NCBI GenBank assembly: GCA_023266215.1 | Contig: JAHFRQ010000016.1 | Location: 1-49,701, forward strand | Origin: Gammaproteobacteria bacterium | Lineage (GTDB): Bacteria; Pseudomonadota; Gammaproteobacteria; Coxiellales; Coxiellaceae | Direction of reading: 5' to 3' | Length of the DNA: 49,701 nucleotides | Shown: in pieces, positions 1 through 8,745 of the stretch | How the letters are laid out: each line of letters begins with the position of its first letter | How positions within the stretch are numbered: position 1 is the stretch's first letter | Notes under the pieces: generated by a model | What the model was told of the DNA's origin: nothing | What the model saw: the letters and a program-made list of their open reading frames with translations, nothing else | Database searches by the model: none | Translations under genes and position numbers: made by a program

Positions 1-23
1 GATGTGATTCGAGAATGCGTCTT

Positions 24-461
24 TCAAATAAACACCTCATTTTCCGCATTAAAAAGCGTTTTTTCTCTGATTATTCCAGATGTGGAGGGTGTGAGATGAG
101 ATTTTTGTCGTGTACAGAGTACTATATCATCAAGAACAACCAATTTAAGTTTTTTTTCATTTTCTAAAGCACCAGGTAGAGCACAATCCTCCTGAACAAG
201 CACTGCAGTATCATATCCCAAGCGTAGTACTATGTCTGAGAGAGCTGCAGCTGTATACGTTTTCCCACATCCTGGGGCTCCTATGAAAAATGTAATTGTT
301 CTTGGATCTTCGTTTGAAATAGCAGAGATAATTACTTCGGCTCGTTGGTATAAAAGCCGCTGTCCTTCGGTTTCTACGACAAAATCATCAAAGTTTGCTC
401 CTATATTTTCGGCAGGAAAAGGTCCTAACTGCTGTTTTCCTTTCCGTATTTCTCTAGACAT
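24..461 (-). CDS. DnaA-like AAA ATPase domain protein, short
   Basis: Encodes 145 aa with a P-loop (GAPGCGKT, about residues 61-68) and a Walker B strand (LVVLDDI, about 106-112). The segment before the P-loop (NFDDFVVETEGQRLLYQRA) resembles the entry to the ATPase core of DnaA/Hda-type proteins, so DNA-replication or helicase-loading ancestry is likely. The reading frame stops some 30 residues after Walker B, before sensor 1, sensor 2 and any DNA-binding domain. It is therefore a fragment or a very short relative. The ATG has a good ribosome site (AGGTGG, 4 nt upstream). The sequence ends 23 nt beyond the stop, so a frameshifted continuation cannot be judged. Confidence 0.6.
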   Translation of the reverse strand: MSREIRKGKQQLGPFPAENIGANFDDFVVETEGQRLLYQRAEVIISAISNEDPRTITFFIGAPGCGKTYTAAALSDIVLRLGYDTAVLVQEDCALPGALENEKKLKLVVLDDIVLCTRQKSHLTPSTSGIIREKTLFNAENEVFI

Positions 462-571
462 AAAACCACCTAAAAAAAATTATTGATGCCGAATTATAGT
501 GGAAAAATTCGAGCTTAGCCAGTTTTCCGTTGAAATTTGTCGTAACTCCATGAAAATGTCCTATTAATGCT

Positions 572-655
572 GATAGGCGTTATATCGCACAAGGTGATGA
601 GGGCTTGGTTCATCGTGACCGAGGAAAAGAATCCAATAAGAATAAAGTAGTTCAA
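572..655 (+). pseudogene. transposase helix-turn-helix remnant (ISNCY-like)
   Basis: Translating from 572 gives DRRYIAQGDEGLVHRDRGKE followed by SNKNKVVQLI. The pattern 'RY..G..GLVHR.RG..SN' is typical of the N-terminal helix-turn-helix part of ISNCY-type transposases. There is no start codon and the reading runs into the tRNA gene, so this is a short relic. It lies immediately beside tRNA-Lys, a common place for element insertion. The identification rests on motif memory only. Confidence 0.4.
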
Positions 656-660
656 CTAAT

Positions 661-733
<73 letters not shown>

Positions 734-798
734 TAAGTTACCAAAAAACTTCCGGCACATCCATATGCCTACGCTTGTCTGTATCGCCACTGCACCCA

Positions 799-842
799 GC
801 CACACTTCGTGTGTGGCGTTTACTGCTCAAGTCGCAGTAAAC
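799..842. repeat. two back-to-back perfect hairpins
   Basis: Two inverted repeats follow each other directly. GCCACAC (799-805) pairs with GTGTGGC (811-817) around a 5-nt loop, and GTTTACTGC (818-826) pairs with GCAGTAAAC (834-842) around a 7-nt loop. They sit between the intact tRNA-Lys and the duplicated tRNA 5' end at 843-861. They could be the remains of a small hairpin-rich element. No protein is encoded here. Confidence 0.6.
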
Positions 843-861
843 CCAGCTGAGCTAACGGCCC
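843..861 (-). repeat. duplicated 5' end of tRNA-Lys
   Basis: These 19 nt are identical to 715-733, the 5' acceptor strand and half of the D arm of tRNA-Lys. The copies are 128 bp apart in the same orientation, and the rest of a second tRNA is missing. It is either a decayed tandem tRNA copy or a scar of element insertion. The 462-1023 gap otherwise holds only the transposase relic, the tRNA and the hairpins. Confidence 0.75.
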
Positions 862-1023
862 AAATACCTAAAAACGGTAGGGTATGTTAGCAAAATAACT
901 TGGTTTGATTCAAGCTCGGCGGACAAGATTCAAAAATCTTCTAAATTAGCCACTTAGGCTTTGTCATCTGGGCTAAAAACTCTTATCATGCACTGTCTTG
1001 AACGTAAAACGGAAGAGAAGCGA

Positions 1024-2364
1024 ATGCCGGGCAATATTATTCTAGATACAGAAGAAGTTCGATCTCATCGCTTTCATGCGAAAATGGTTTTAACGGCCGG
1101 CATTGGTTTTTTCACAGACGCCTACGATCTTTTCGTAATCAGCATTGTCACGAGTATTTTGGCGCCGCTGTGGCATCTGACGACATTGCAACATGCGCTG
1201 CTCAACGGCGCAGCGTTAGCATCCGCTGCTTTTGGCGCGATTTTTTTTGGATTCGTTGCAGATCGCTATGGTCGAAAACGATTTTATGGTTATGAGATTC
1301 TGATTTTATTTTTTGGTGCGTTGCTTTCTGCGATGGCAACCTCTTTTGCTTGGTTATTAATAACGCGTATTATCGTTGGTTTTGGAATCGGCGGTGACTA
1401 TCCGTCGAGCGCCGTTGTGATCAGTGAAAATGCAACGCGCAAAAATCGTGGTTCTCTCGTGTTATTGGTTTTTGCAATGCAAGCGGTGGGCTTAATTGTT
1501 GGGCCACTATTGGCGTCTCTATTGATGTCATCACATTTGCCGCATGATTTAATCTGGCGGATTTTAGTGGGGTTGGGCGCAATCCCTGCGGCTTCTGTTT
1601 TCTATTTGCGTCGCAATATTCAAGAATCGCCACATTACTTAAGAAATAAATCGGCCTCGCCCATTGAGGTGAGTCGCGTTGTGCGCGATTTAGCAGCGCC
1701 TAAAGAAGGCGTGAGCGCCTATGATTTACAAGTGCACAAAAATCAATCGCTGCTTTCTAAAAAATGGTTGCTATGCTTGCTGGGCACGGCGGGCGCATGG
1801 TTTTTGTTAGACGTTGCATTTTATGGCAACGCGATTTCATCATTATTGATTATTAACGCGCTTCATCCTAACGCGACTTTGTTATCTCAAACGATGATTT
1901 CAGCTTTTTTATTTTTAGTCTTTGCGGTGCCAGGCTATGCTTTAGCTGCGAAATATGTTGATAAAATTGGACGAAAGCCATTGCAATATTTAGGATTTTT
2001 TATGATGGCGTTGATGTACGCGCTGATTGCCATTATTCCTGGCTTACAACAAAAGATATTTTTGTTTATTGCTCTGTTTGGCGTGAGCTTTTTCTTTGTA
2101 AATTTCGGGCCTAATACAACAACTTTTTTAATTCCTTCTGAGATTTATCCAACCAGTATTCGCGCCAGAGCGCATGGCATTTCAGCGGCTATTGGAAAAA
2201 TAGGTGCTTTTATGGGGGCGTTTTTACTACCCTTTTTGCTCAAAAAAATCGGCGTTTTTTCAACCATGGGTTTTATGTCGGCGGTTGCAGTGCTCGGTAT
2301 TTTTACGACGATGCTCTTGCCAGAGATGAAAAATAAATCATTGTCGGAGACCGACGGACACTAA
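1024..2364 (+). CDS. MFS transporter, phosphate/sugar:H+ symporter type
   Basis: Encodes 446 aa with about twelve hydrophobic segments. The N-terminal motif (GIGFFTDAYDLFVISIVT) and the loop 2-3 signature (DRYGRKRFYG) are those of the PHS/sugar-porter branch of the major facilitator superfamily. A second copy of the signature (VDKIGRKPLQY) and 'PSEIYPTSIRARAHG' near the C-terminal bundle fit the same group. The protein is expected in the inner membrane, coupling substrate uptake to protons; the substrate is not determinable. ATG 1024 is chosen over the upstream TTG 961 because AGAGAAG lies about 6 nt before it and the conserved region starts soon after. It is transcribed alone, convergent with the GGDEF-EAL gene 6 bp away. 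Confidence 0.85.
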   Translation: MPGNIILDTEEVRSHRFHAKMVLTAGIGFFTDAYDLFVISIVTSILAPLWHLTTLQHALLNGAALASAAFGAIFFGFVADRYGRKRFYGYEILILFFGALLSAMATSFAWLLITRIIVGFGIGGDYPSSAVVISENATRKNRGSLVLLVFAMQAVGLIVGPLLASLLMSSHLPHDLIWRILVGLGAIPAASVFYLRRNIQESPHYLRNKSASPIEVSRVVRDLAAPKEGVSAYDLQVHKNQSLLSKKWLLCLLGTAGAWFLLDVAFYGNAISSLLIINALHPNATLLSQTMISAFLFLVFAVPGYALAAKYVDKIGRKPLQYLGFFMMALMYALIAIIPGLQQKIFLFIALFGVSFFFVNFGPNTTTFLIPSEIYPTSIRARAHGISAAIGKIGAFMGAFLLPFLLKKIGVFSTMGFMSAVAVLGIFTTMLLPEMKNKSLSETDGH

Positions 2365-2370
2365 TTTTTT

Positions 2371-4476
2371 TTATTTTTTAATAACCAACCCATTTTGAAA
2401 TAGCAGATCGATTTCATTTGCGGGTTTTGCTTCAGAATAATAAAACCCTTGGCCAAACAAACATCCCTTATCTCGAATATATTCAAGCTGTTCTTTTGTT
2501 TCAATCCCTTCTGCAATGACTTCGAGATTTAAACTTTTTGCTAATTGAATAACAGCATTGACAATTTTTGCATCGCCGCCATCGGGTAAAAATAAATCAT
2601 TTACAAATCCCTTGTCTATTTTTAAGCAATCGACCGGTAATCTTTTAAGTTGATAGAGTGAAGAATAACCTGTTCCAAAGTCATCAATAGAGATAGTAGC
2701 GCCAGCGGATGAAAATTCATTTAAGACTTTTTCAGCTGATACAATATTCTTAACAATACCGGATTCTGTAATTTCCAGCGTAAATAAATTAGGATTATTA
2801 TCATATTTTTTGGCAATATTAAAAAAACATTCTGGGAGATTTTTTTGACCAACCAGATAAGGTGAGATATTAACTGAAAATTTTAATTTTTCAACATCAC
2901 TTGAGTATTTCTTTTTCCATAAGCTGATTTGCTTGTTCGTGGCCTCAATCACCCATTTTGTAATATCGAATATCATGCCAGATTCTTCGGCAATCGGAAT
3001 AAAAGTCAGCGGCGGAATAAATCCGAGCGTAGGATGATTCCAGCGAATCAAAATTTCAAAACCAATAATTTCATTGCTCACCAAATTAACCTGCGGTTGA
3101 AAATAAATTAAAAACTGTTCTTGAACAATAGCTTCATGCAAATTGCTTTCAATGCTGACTCTATTTTTAGCTTCCGCGGACATTTCGGGGCTAAAATGAA
3201 CCACTCTGTTTTTACCGGCATTTTTTGCAGCATACATAGCTGTATCAGCGTTTTGAATTAAAGATTGTGAATCTTCTGACGAATCAGGAAAGCCTGCAAC
3301 ACCAATGCTGATGGTCAAGTAAAAAGTATTTTTATCAATATGATATTCTGTTGCAACACCTTCCTTTATTTTTTCAGCCACATCGGTTGCATCTTTGGGT
3401 GTTTTAGCGCCTTCTAAAATAACAATAAATTCATCGCCTCCAATGCGTGCCACCATATCTGTTTCGCGGACTAATTTTTTAAGCCGACCAGTAACTTCAA
3501 TCAGTAATTGATCACCCACAGCATGACCATAGCCGTCATTGATATGCTTAAAGTTATCTAAATCAATAAATAATAAACTAAAAGGTATGCTGGATCGCTT
3601 GGATCGCGCGATCATCGTGTCTAGTTGATTTTTAAAATACGCGCGATTCATAAGACCTGTTAATGGATCGTATAAACTCATTTCAAGCATTTTCTTTTCA
3701 AGTGATAGTCGTTGTGTAATATCATCAAACACAACAACAGCGCCTGCATATTCATCTTTTTCAAAAACAGGGGTTGCTTTATACTTAACAGGAAAAACAC
3801 CTTCATCTTTATTTACAAAATAGTCTTTTTCCGATTCTACTGTTTTTCCCATGCGGCACAACTTGTCTAATTGATGATTTTCCCAGGCACGTCGTGAACG
3901 TTCCGCTGAATTTTCTCCCCAAACAGACTCAAATGATTTTCCATCCAGTTGATTTTTTCCATAGCCCAGTAAACTTTCAGCAGTTGGATTGCTAAATTCA
4001 ATGATGCCTTCTTGATTAATAACAAATATACCTTCTTTGCCAGTTTCAGATCCCAGCTTGTGTTTTTCTCGATAGGATTCCAATTTTAATTTTTGATTAT
4101 GCAGTGTATTAAAAAATTCTATTTTTTTGACCAGCATGTTTGAATCAATGGGTTTTAATAGATGATCAACAGAATCAAATTGATATATTTTTTCAATTTC
4201 GTTTTCAATTTCGTTTTCATTAAAAATAAATAAAACAGGTGTTTGTTTTGTTGGGTCAGAACTACGAATCTTGGTAATATTGGCAATTGCCCTTGTAATT
4301 TTTTTGGCATCTGAAATAATTAAAAATAAATTATTTTTTTGGGCTAATTCTTGAAGTGTTTCTTCTGAATGCGCAACTAAGGGCGCTTGTTCAAGCGATT
4401 TTAATAATTTGATAATCTCAGCTTCGTCATCTGACCAGATGAGTACCTGTGAAGTAGGGGTGTTTTTTTCTGTCAT
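2371..4476 (-). CDS. receiver-like/PAS/GGDEF/EAL cyclic-di-GMP enzyme
   Basis: Encodes about 701 aa with four regions: a degenerate receiver-like domain (roughly 1-125, with 'IISDAKK' and 'HLLKPID'), a PAS domain (about 140-265, 'GIIEFSNPTAESLLGYG'), GGDEF (about 285-440) and EAL (about 450-700). GGDEF is intact (ARIGGDEF) and has an RxxD inhibitory site five residues before it (RETD). The EAL signature reads EILIR, which keeps the ExLxR pattern; DDFGTGYSSL and AEGIET are also present. Both cyclase and phosphodiesterase activity are therefore possible. The track-longest start is a TTG at 4485, but AAGGGA lies about 9 nt before ATG 4476, so that start is preferred. There is no membrane segment, so it is cytosolic. 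Confidence 0.9.
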   Translation of the reverse strand: MTEKNTPTSQVLIWSDDEAEIIKLLKSLEQAPLVAHSEETLQELAQKNNLFLIISDAKKITRAIANITKIRSSDPTKQTPVLFIFNENEIENEIEKIYQFDSVDHLLKPIDSNMLVKKIEFFNTLHNQKLKLESYREKHKLGSETGKEGIFVINQEGIIEFSNPTAESLLGYGKNQLDGKSFESVWGENSAERSRRAWENHQLDKLCRMGKTVESEKDYFVNKDEGVFPVKYKATPVFEKDEYAGAVVVFDDITQRLSLEKKMLEMSLYDPLTGLMNRAYFKNQLDTMIARSKRSSIPFSLLFIDLDNFKHINDGYGHAVGDQLLIEVTGRLKKLVRETDMVARIGGDEFIVILEGAKTPKDATDVAEKIKEGVATEYHIDKNTFYLTISIGVAGFPDSSEDSQSLIQNADTAMYAAKNAGKNRVVHFSPEMSAEAKNRVSIESNLHEAIVQEQFLIYFQPQVNLVSNEIIGFEILIRWNHPTLGFIPPLTFIPIAEESGMIFDITKWVIEATNKQISLWKKKYSSDVEKLKFSVNISPYLVGQKNLPECFFNIAKKYDNNPNLFTLEITESGIVKNIVSAEKVLNEFSSAGATISIDDFGTGYSSLYQLKRLPVDCLKIDKGFVNDLFLPDGGDAKIVNAVIQLAKSLNLEVIAEGIETKEQLEYIRDKGCLFGQGFYYSEAKPANEIDLLFQNGLVIKK

Positions 4477-4575
4477 AGACCGCAATCCCTTGTTTTAAAT
4501 ATACCCTAAGTATAGGCGAGAAAGTGAGTCGTTGCTGAGATAATACAAACTAATTTCTCTTGTGAAAACAGAGAG

Positions 4576-7500
4576 TTAGGATTTAAGCTTGCCCAGTAAA
4601 TTGGAAACTGTGTTAAGACGTGCCTCGGGAGCCTCTGGCAGTGTAAATCGCAAGGTATTGGCGTTAACCAATTGATAAACCTTATATTGATTTTGAATCA
4701 GCTGAATAATTAATTTAGGATCCACATTGGGTTTTTCAATAAAGTGTAGATAGCCAAATGATTTTTGTGTATCAATTTTAAAGATACCCATTGCCTTGCA
4801 GATTATTTTTAAATGCGCAATGGCAAATAAATTTTGTGCGGCCTCAGGAAGCAATCCAAAGCGATCAATGATTTCAGATTTTAGGTTTTGAATTTCATCT
4901 CCACTAGGACATTCTGATAAGCGCTTATAAATTACCAATCGAATATGTACATCATGCATATAATTTTCGGGAAATAATGCCGCAATTTTAAGATCAATTT
5001 CAGTTTGCTTTTGATGTGTTGAAAATTCAGGTGGTTTTTTACCGGCTTTTAAAGCTTTAACAGTTTCATCTAATAATTCCATATATAAACTAAAACCAAT
5101 GGCTTCAATATGACCGCTTTGCGATTCACCCAGTAATTCACCCGCGCCGCGAATTTCTAAATCATGCGTTGCTAGCTGAAAACCAACGCCGAGCGCTTCT
5201 AATTCTGTTAGTGCATCTAATCTTTTTTTGGCATCTAACGTCAATGCTTTTTTATTGTGAACCAATAAATAAGCATAAGCTTGATGATGCGATCTGCCGA
5301 CGCGGCCACGAATTTGATGCAATTGTGCTAACCCAAATCGATTGGCATTATTAATAATGATGGTATTGGCTGTCGGAATATCAATCCCGGATTCAATAAT
5401 AGTCGTGCAAACCAAGACATCAAATCGTTGGTGATAAAAATCTGCCATCACGCGCTCTAATTGATGTTCTGGCATTTGTCCGTGACCAAAAGCAATTTTA
5501 ACATCCGGCATCTGCTGTTTTAATTTTTCAACAACACCCGCGATAGTGTCGATATCATTATGTAAAAAATAAACTTGGCCACCGCGCATGGTTTCGCGCA
5601 CAATGGCTTCTTTAATTAATCCATCATTAAATTCATGACAAAATGTTTTGATAGATAAACGTTTTGCTGGCGGTGTTGCAATAATGGATAAATCGCGAAT
5701 GCCGGCCATCGACATATTTAAGGTGCGTGGAATTGGTGTTGCCGTGAGCGTTAGGATATCGACTTGCGCGCGCATGGCTTTAATGCGATCCTTTTGTCGC
5801 ACACCGAAGCGATGTTCTTCATCAATAATTAATAATCCCAAATCTTTAAAAATAATATTTTCATTGAGTAATTTATGCGTGCCAATGACTATATCTAATT
5901 TCCCTGATTGCAATTGATCAATCACATTTTTCTGATTTTTATCGGATTGCAATCTTGATAAAATACCTATTTTAATGGGCCAATCTGAAAATCTATTTTG
6001 AAAATTTTCATAGTGTTGATTAGCAAGCAGTGTCGTGGGAACTAAAATTGCGACTTGCTTTCCCGCATGCGCTGCTAAAAAAGCTGCTTGCATCGCCACT
6101 TCTGTTTTTCCAAAGCCTACATCTCCACACACCAAGCGGTCCATGCATTTGGTACTGCACATGTCTGAAATAACAGCATCAATCGCTTGACGTTGATCCA
6201 CTGTTTCTTCAAACGGAAACGCATCTCGAAATAAAAGATAATCTGATGAAGGTTTTGGAAATTCAAATCCCAATACCGCTTCGCGTTCAGCATAAATTTT
6301 TAATAATTCTGCTGCCACATCGCGAATTTTTTGTGCCGCTTTTTGTTTTGCCTTTTCCCACTGACCTGTGCCTAGTTTATTTAATGCAACGGTATCAGTA
6401 TTACCGCCTGTATATCTGCTAATTAAATGTAATGATCCGATCGGCACATAAATTCGATCACCGCCCGCGTAAGTCAGAGTTAGATATTCCGCTTCAATAT
6501 CGTCGGTAGTAATGCGCTCTAAACCTTCGTACTTTCCAATACCGTGATCTAAATGAACTATTAATGCGCCAATTTGTAATTCCGCCAAGCTCTTAATAAT
6601 AGTATCAGGATCTTGAACCCGTTTTTTAAGATGCCGTGCAAGCTGGGTCAGTGGCTCGCCAAATAATTGCGTTTCAGTAATTAAAATTATTTTTTCAGAT
6701 TGCAGCCACAGTGCATTTTCTATTGCGCAAATGGTAATATTAATTTTGTTTGAATTATCTTTTAAAAACTCATCCCAGGAGTTAATTATTTTAATGTCAC
6801 TATTATTTTTATTAAATAATTCCAAAATAACTTCACGCCGGCCTGTTGATTCTGCGCAAATTAATATTTTAGTTGACGCATCATTTAATTTAATAAAATT
6901 TTCAAAATGTTCCAGCGGATTAATATTTTTATGATCAACAGATAAGTTGGGTAAATTGGTTTGTTGATTTTCACTTATTTTAATTTGCGTAAAGTGCTTT
7001 AAATGTGAAAATAATTCATTTTCTGATATGAAAATGTCGGATGGCAAGCAAAGCGGCCTTGTAGAATCAACATCCAGTTGCTCATAACGCGATTTAATGT
7101 CGGTAAAAAATTGATTGGCTTTTTGCGGCAAATTGCCGTGCAAAATGCATTGCATGTTTTTTGGCATATAATCAAAAATCGTTGCGGTATGATCAAAAAA
7201 TAAAGACAAATAATATTCTATTCCGCCCACCGGTTTTGCTTTGCTAATATGCTCATAGATAATGGATTCTGATGGATTACCAGAGAACTTTGCGCGCCAA
7301 TTTTTTCTAAAAGTAGTGATGCCGTGCTCATCTAGCGGAAATTCATGTGCTGGCAATAAATGCGTGGTTTGTACTTTTTCAATTGATTTCTGTGAGTCAG
7401 GATCAAATGTTCTGATCGTTTCAATAACATCATCTAATAATTCAATTCGATAAGGCAATTCACTGCCCATGGGAAAAACATCAATAATGGCGCCGCGAAT

Positions 7501-8001
7501 GGCAAATTCACCATGCTGAATGACTTGCTCAGTATGATGATAGCCGGCTGATGCTAAATTATTTTTTAAAGTGTCGATATTAAGATTGTCATTAACCGAC
7601 CATAATAAACTGTGCGCAGCAATAAAACTCTCTGGCGCAAGACGATGCATCAATGTTGACAGCGCCGCAATCACAATGCCATTTTTTAAATTGGGTAATT
7701 TGTGCAGTGTTAATAATCGCTCTGAAATAATATCTTCGTGTGGCGAAAAATGATCATAAGGCAATGTTTCCCAATCTGGGAAAAAATAAATGGGACAGTT
7801 TTTATTACTTAAAAAAAACACTAATTCGCGATAGATTTTTTCGGCAATGTGAACGCTCGTCGTGATTAATAAAAGCGGCTTTTCCTGTGCCAGGCTTAAG
7901 TTAGCTATTGCAAGAGAGCTTTGTGCACCCGATAATCCTTCCCAGATAATCTCTGTGTCGCTTGCGCGTGGAATCGGTGGCTTTAATGGGTCGATTTGCA
8001 T
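4576..8001 (-). CDS. mfd: transcription-repair coupling factor Mfd
   Basis: Encodes 1141 aa, the usual full length. It removes RNA polymerase stalled at DNA lesions and recruits UvrA. Visible parts are the UvrB-homology N-terminal region, the RNA-polymerase-interaction domain (IGALIVHLDHGIGKYEGLER, near residue 470), a RecG-like motor with Walker A GDVGFGKTE and box DEEH, motif 'TATPIPRTL', the helicase C-lobe with 'TTIIESGIDIP' and 'QIRGRVGRS', and the C-terminal autoinhibitory TRCF domain. It lies 12 bp downstream of mazF in the same direction, so it may be co-transcribed with the toxin-antitoxin pair, which is unusual for a repair gene. Confidence 0.97.
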   Translation of the reverse strand: MQIDPLKPPIPRASDTEIIWEGLSGAQSSLAIANLSLAQEKPLLLITTSVHIAEKIYRELVFFLSNKNCPIYFFPDWETLPYDHFSPHEDIISERLLTLHKLPNLKNGIVIAALSTLMHRLAPESFIAAHSLLWSVNDNLNIDTLKNNLASAGYHHTEQVIQHGEFAIRGAIIDVFPMGSELPYRIELLDDVIETIRTFDPDSQKSIEKVQTTHLLPAHEFPLDEHGITTFRKNWRAKFSGNPSESIIYEHISKAKPVGGIEYYLSLFFDHTATIFDYMPKNMQCILHGNLPQKANQFFTDIKSRYEQLDVDSTRPLCLPSDIFISENELFSHLKHFTQIKISENQQTNLPNLSVDHKNINPLEHFENFIKLNDASTKILICAESTGRREVILELFNKNNSDIKIINSWDEFLKDNSNKINITICAIENALWLQSEKIILITETQLFGEPLTQLARHLKKRVQDPDTIIKSLAELQIGALIVHLDHGIGKYEGLERITTDDIEAEYLTLTYAGGDRIYVPIGSLHLISRYTGGNTDTVALNKLGTGQWEKAKQKAAQKIRDVAAELLKIYAEREAVLGFEFPKPSSDYLLFRDAFPFEETVDQRQAIDAVISDMCSTKCMDRLVCGDVGFGKTEVAMQAAFLAAHAGKQVAILVPTTLLANQHYENFQNRFSDWPIKIGILSRLQSDKNQKNVIDQLQSGKLDIVIGTHKLLNENIIFKDLGLLIIDEEHRFGVRQKDRIKAMRAQVDILTLTATPIPRTLNMSMAGIRDLSIIATPPAKRLSIKTFCHEFNDGLIKEAIVRETMRGGQVYFLHNDIDTIAGVVEKLKQQMPDVKIAFGHGQMPEHQLERVMADFYHQRFDVLVCTTIIESGIDIPTANTIIINNANRFGLAQLHQIRGRVGRSHHQAYAYLLVHNKKALTLDAKKRLDALTELEALGVGFQLATHDLEIRGAGELLGESQSGHIEAIGFSLYMELLDETVKALKAGKKPPEFSTHQKQTEIDLKIAALFPENYMHDVHIRLVIYKRLSECPSGDEIQNLKSEIIDRFGLLPEAAQNLFAIAHLKIICKAMGIFKIDTQKSFGYLHFIEKPNVDPKLIIQLIQNQYKVYQLVNANTLRFTLPEAPEARLNTVSNLLGKLKS

Positions 8002-8013
8002 GATGAGGCTACG

Positions 8014-8397
8014 TTAATGGTTTGCGGCGCTTAATTCAAGGGATTTTTCAAGTATTTTATCGGCGCCAATGAGTGGGATAATACGAAATAGCACAGCTTC
8101 CATCACACCATTCTCAGCTTTTGCAATAAATTTTATATTACGCGCTTTCCATGCCACTGTTCGAATCACATTGGGAATAACAACAGAAGGTCGATCCAGG
8201 TTGTGAACGGGAACTTCCATTGCGTGACCGCGAACACTGGTGCTGATTGGACAACAAATCAACTGATTTATTTCATTATTTGTTTTTTTTCCCGATAACA
8301 CCAGAGCAGGGCGATATTTTCCAACTTCATTTGCTTTTACAGGTTCAAGATCAATCCAAATAATATCATTCCGGTCGGGAATATAATCTTTCTTCAT
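8014..8397 (-). CDS. mazF: MazF-type mRNA interferase toxin
   Basis: Encodes 127 aa with the PemK/MazF fold signature: 'NDIIWIDLEP', 'GKYRPALVLS', 'CCPISTSVRGHAMEVPV' and 'IRTVAWKARN' align in order with E. coli MazF/ChpB. It would cleave single-stranded RNA at short sequences when not bound by antitoxin. Its ATG overlaps the antitoxin stop by 4 nt (ATGA), the standard arrangement for coupled translation. The C-terminal tail is slightly longer than E. coli MazF. Confidence 0.92.
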   Translation of the reverse strand: MKKDYIPDRNDIIWIDLEPVKANEVGKYRPALVLSGKKTNNEINQLICCPISTSVRGHAMEVPVHNLDRPSVVIPNVIRTVAWKARNIKFIAKAENGVMEAVLFRIIPLIGADKILEKSLELSAANH

Positions 8398-8666
8398 AAA
8401 TCCAACTCCTCAGGCAGCCATTTAAATTCATCCAATTCATCTGTGTGTGCAAGATAAGGTGTTAACCCTTGCAGTAATTCTTCCTCCGTAAACGGAAATA
8501 ATTTTTCTTTCTTTTTTTTGGGTGCGGGATGAATAAAAATACCTTTTTCAGTAATTTCAACGGTCACAATCATATTTTCCTCAAAGTGGGGGACGGTTTT
8601 CATGGCGCCGGTTATTCGTATGCCAAGGCTGTTTCCCCATTTTTGAATTTTAGCGTGTGTTTTCAT
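8394..8666 (-). CDS. mazE: MazE-type antitoxin
   Basis: Encodes about 90 aa. The N-terminal 'KIQKWGNSLGIRI' is the AbrB/MazE swapped-hairpin DNA-binding motif, and the acidic C-terminal part (TDELDEFKWLPEELDL) is the expected toxin-binding tail. The longer reading frame begins at 8726, but the DNA-binding domain starts at ATG 8666; the extra 20 residues would cross the palindromic operator at 8699-8719. It neutralises the adjacent MazF and probably represses its own promoter. Confidence 0.9.
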   Translation of the reverse strand: MKTHAKIQKWGNSLGIRITGAMKTVPHFEENMIVTVEITEKGIFIHPAPKKKKEKLFPFTEEELLQGLTPYLAHTDELDEFKWLPEELDL

Positions 8667-8698
8667 AAAAAGAACCCCGTGTTTTGAACTATATTGAT

Positions 8699-8719
8699 AG
8701 TATACACACTGTGTATACT
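8699..8719. promoter_or_regulatory. 21-bp palindromic operator of mazEF
   Basis: AGTATACACA, a central C, then TGTGTATACT forms a perfect inverted repeat 33 bp upstream of the mazE ATG, where the promoter must lie. MazE-type antitoxins bind such palindromes with their AbrB-like dimer, so autorepression is the natural reading. Confidence 0.7.
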
Positions 8720-8745
8720 TTTGCAAGTTGTTGAGATCATGACCG

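Noticed and set aside
843-861. Classical prophage attachment site
   Set aside because: Integrases normally duplicate the 3' end or anticodon region of a tRNA; here the 5' end is repeated and no integrase gene is present.
5648-5917. Plus-strand reading frame opposite mfd
   Set aside because: Antisense shadow of the conserved motor domain, without ribosome site or motif.
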